A program made the translations under genes and the position numbers. Shown piece by piece: positions 63,081 through 64,000 of a DNA stretch of 64,000 nucleotides (position 1 is its first letter; each line of letters begins with the position of its first letter). Below the pieces are notes generated by a model, which saw nothing but the letters and a program-made list of their open reading frames with translations, did not search any database and was not told where the DNA came from. Source of the DNA: Candidatus Zixiibacteriota bacterium (GTDB taxonomy: Bacteria; Zixibacteria; MSB-5A5; UBA10806; 4484-95); contig JAAEQD010000305.1 of NCBI GenBank assembly GCA_024231855.1, positions 16,337 to 80,336 on the forward strand, read 5' to 3'.

Positions 63081-63107
63081 CCTGTCATTCCCTTGAAAAA
63101 GGGAATC
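63081..63107. repeat. 27-bp palindromic terminal repeat, copy B
   Basis: CCTGTCATTCCCT then TGAAAA then AGGGAATC. Its ATTCCCT/AGGGAAT arms pair perfectly. It lies 5 bases beyond the stop of the GIY-YIG gene and is the inverted counterpart of copy C (63410-63436), from which it differs by only two, mutually compensating, bases. Confidence 0.8.
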
Positions 63108-63112
63108 TTCTA

Positions 63113-63400
63113 TTATAGTAACCCGTAGTACAAATCATTCCATTCGGGATTACTCTTCTCAATCAATTCAATCTTCCATTGCCTGTTCCATTTCTTCATC
63201 TGCTTCTCACGGATGATTGCCTCTTTGATATCACCGTGAATTTCATTATAAACGAGTTTATCGGTATTGTATTTCTTTGAAAAGCCTTTAACAAAGCCGT
63301 TCTTATGTTCATACACTCTCTTGATTATATCACTGGTTACGCCAATATAAAGTACGCCTTGCTTCTTGTTGGTTACTATATAAACGTAATATTGTTTCAT
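63113..63400 (-). CDS. Small stand-alone GIY-YIG nuclease
   Basis: A 95-residue protein starting MKQYYVYIVTNKKQGVLYIG (63398-63400). It is a complete compact GIY-YIG domain: YVY and YIG in the first strands, the catalytic Arg in TSDIIKRVYEHK, and the Glu in ETKXL-type position (IIREKQMKKWNRQWKIELIE). The ending NPEWNDLYYGLL is typical of the short UvrC-N-like family found in many bacteria. These nucleases cut DNA; the physiological target is unknown. The gene sits tightly between inverted palindromic repeats. Confidence 0.9.
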   Translation of the reverse strand: MKQYYVYIVTNKKQGVLYIGVTSDIIKRVYEHKNGFVKGFSKKYNTDKLVYNEIHGDIKEAIIREKQMKKWNRQWKIELIEKSNPEWNDLYYGLL

Positions 63401-63409
63401 AATCGATGA

Positions 63410-63436
63410 GATTCCCGTTTTCACGGGAATGACAGG
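63410..63436. repeat. 27-bp palindromic terminal repeat, copy C (inverted)
   Basis: Reads GATTCCCG TTTTCA CGGGAATGACAGG on the plus strand, the inverse of copy B. It starts 9 bases upstream of the GIY-YIG start codon. Its arms ATTCCCG/CGGGAAT pair perfectly. Confidence 0.8.
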
Positions 63437-63536
63437 TTTTGTTTGGTTTTAGTGTGTTATGTTAAACCGCTTAACTATTTCAAATTCTTCCAGACATCGA
63501 ACTGGTCGAGTTCTTTGGCGTCGGCTTCATCGGCGA

Positions 63537-64000
63537 TTACTGCATTCCGAACCATTTACCAAAAAGGGATACGAATAAGGTTATGTTTCTATCATCAAGA
63601 TGACGCGTATGTGTATTATAATATAACGAAGCCTTCTTTTTATAGTTAAACTTATGACACAATCTGAAGATATTGTTAAACATTGCCTGATGCCTTCTGA
63701 CTTTGCCCCTTAACTTCACCGATTTAAGAAATTCATCAAAAACGTCAAAGCACTTTTGGGGATTGGAAAGACTCGAATATATTGTTATTAGTTCAGCCAT
63801 ACCATGACAACTATCTTTTTCCATTTTCAGTAAATCCAGAAGTACTTTCTCGGCCTCTTCAAGCTTGCCCTGGCTCTGATAGATTTTCGATAACTCCGTG
63901 CGGGGATGTAACTGCTTATTATCAATCTCTAAACTCTCCAGAAGTACTTCCTCGGCCTCAGCAAGCTTGCCCTGGCTCTGATAGATTTTCGATAACTCCG
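63537..64000 (-). CDS. TPR-repeat protein, C-terminal part (cut by window edge)
   Basis: An open minus-strand frame enters from the right edge and ends with TAA at 63537, giving 154 codons here. At least two TPR units are visible: ELSKIYQSQGKLAEAEEVLL and ELSKIYQSQGKLEEAEKVLL, encoded by near-identical blocks exactly 102 bp apart. Later parts (AELITIYSSLSNPQKCFDV, NIFRLCHKFNYKKKASLYY) are more degenerate. The C-terminus HTRHLDDRNITLFVSLFG looks ordinary. The rest of the protein lies outside the window. It may be a scaffold; the function is unknown. Confidence 0.8.
   Translation of the reverse strand, partial: ELSKIYQSQGKLAEAEEVLLESLEIDNKQLHPRTELSKIYQSQGKLEEAEKVLLDLLKMEKDSCHGMAELITIYSSLSNPQKCFDVFDEFLKSVKLRGKVRRHQAMFNNIFRLCHKFNYKKKASLYYNTHTRHLDDRNITLFVSLFGKWFGMQ

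Larger units (their letters stand above)
63081..63436. mobile_element. Candidate 356-bp unit: GIY-YIG gene between palindromic inverted repeats
   Basis: The ends are 27-bp inverted repeats (63081-63107 and 63410-63436), each itself a hairpin. Between them is one gene, a 95-residue GIY-YIG nuclease, leaving only 5 and 9 free bases. This looks like a minimal element in which the nuclease acts on its own flanking palindromes, comparable in outline to REP/RAYT pairs but with another enzyme. I saw no target-site duplication, and a single window cannot show mobility. Confidence 0.45.

Noticed and set aside
63475..63555. Short frame ending ELDQFDVWKNLK downstream of the TPR gene
   Set aside because: A stop codon (TAA) stands directly before its ATG in frame, so it does not continue the TPR gene by a simple shift. 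It may be a gene remnant, but nothing more can be shown.
58981..64000. CRISPR array
   Set aside because: The 120-bp and 102-bp periodic sequences are coding TPR repeats with varying, translated units; there are no short identical repeats with unique spacers, and no cas genes are visible.
1..64000. tRNA or rRNA genes
   Set aside because: I looked through the intergenic stretches and saw no cloverleaf-like or rRNA sequence; this is by eye only, so a tRNA scan could still find one.

Overview
The window is about 64 kb of a moderate-GC, Gram-negative bacterial chromosome. Several protein traits point to the FCB/Zixibacteria side of the tree: two secreted proteins carry a C-terminal sorting tail of the type IX secretion kind, lipoproteins are frequent, Lnt is present, and MurE has the meso-DAP signature. 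This placement is an inference from protein style; no rRNA is present to confirm it. I saw no tRNA, rRNA, CRISPR array or phage. TGA is an ordinary stop in this genome (murG, ftsW and others end in it).

Layout. 1-11 kb (minus): the start of an M23-family envelope protein, small peptides, a thioredoxin-like protein whose frame is interrupted by one TGA at the first position of a CxxC motif (a strong selenoprotein candidate with a SECIS-like hairpin), a soluble lytic transglycosylase, dnaE, a rhomboid protease and a second M23 peptidase. 11-13.2 kb (plus): a PpiD/SurA-like foldase and a small lipoprotein. 13.3-19 kb (minus): yraN, aroA, argS, dapF and an aminotransferase. 19.4-23.3 kb (plus): Nudix, ruvX, mltG, a methyltransferase and a CPBP protease. 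23.3-39.1 kb (minus): a complete-looking division and cell-wall (dcw) operon, mraZ-rsmH-ftsL-ftsI-murE-murF-mraY-murD-ftsW-murG-murC-ftsQ-ftsA-ftsZ, with a promoter and MraZ boxes at one end and a strong terminator at the other; murB and ddl are absent.

39.4-51.9 kb holds a gingipain-like C25 protease (plus) facing a compact eight-gene minus-strand unit: lnt, a beta-propeller protein with a sorting tail, a FemAB/GNAT-like protein, a polysaccharide-deacetylase-like protein, two glycosyltransferases, a 46-residue membrane peptide and a GT-C type membrane protein. It looks like a surface-glycan and surface-display cassette. 52-61.3 kb (minus) has purM, an HD protein, priA, two TPR proteins (one with nine exact-period 120-bp repeats), a DUF4139 protein and a second HD protein bracketed by two 34-bp palindromic repeats. 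61.4-64 kb has an ornithine-cyclodeaminase-family enzyme, a DUF2007-like protein, a GIY-YIG nuclease gene enclosed by 27-bp inverted palindromic repeats (a transposon-like 356-bp unit) and the 3' part of another TPR gene running off the edge.

The most interesting signals are the UxxC thioredoxin with its hairpin, the GIY-YIG unit with covarying terminal palindromes, and the compact surface-glycan cassette.
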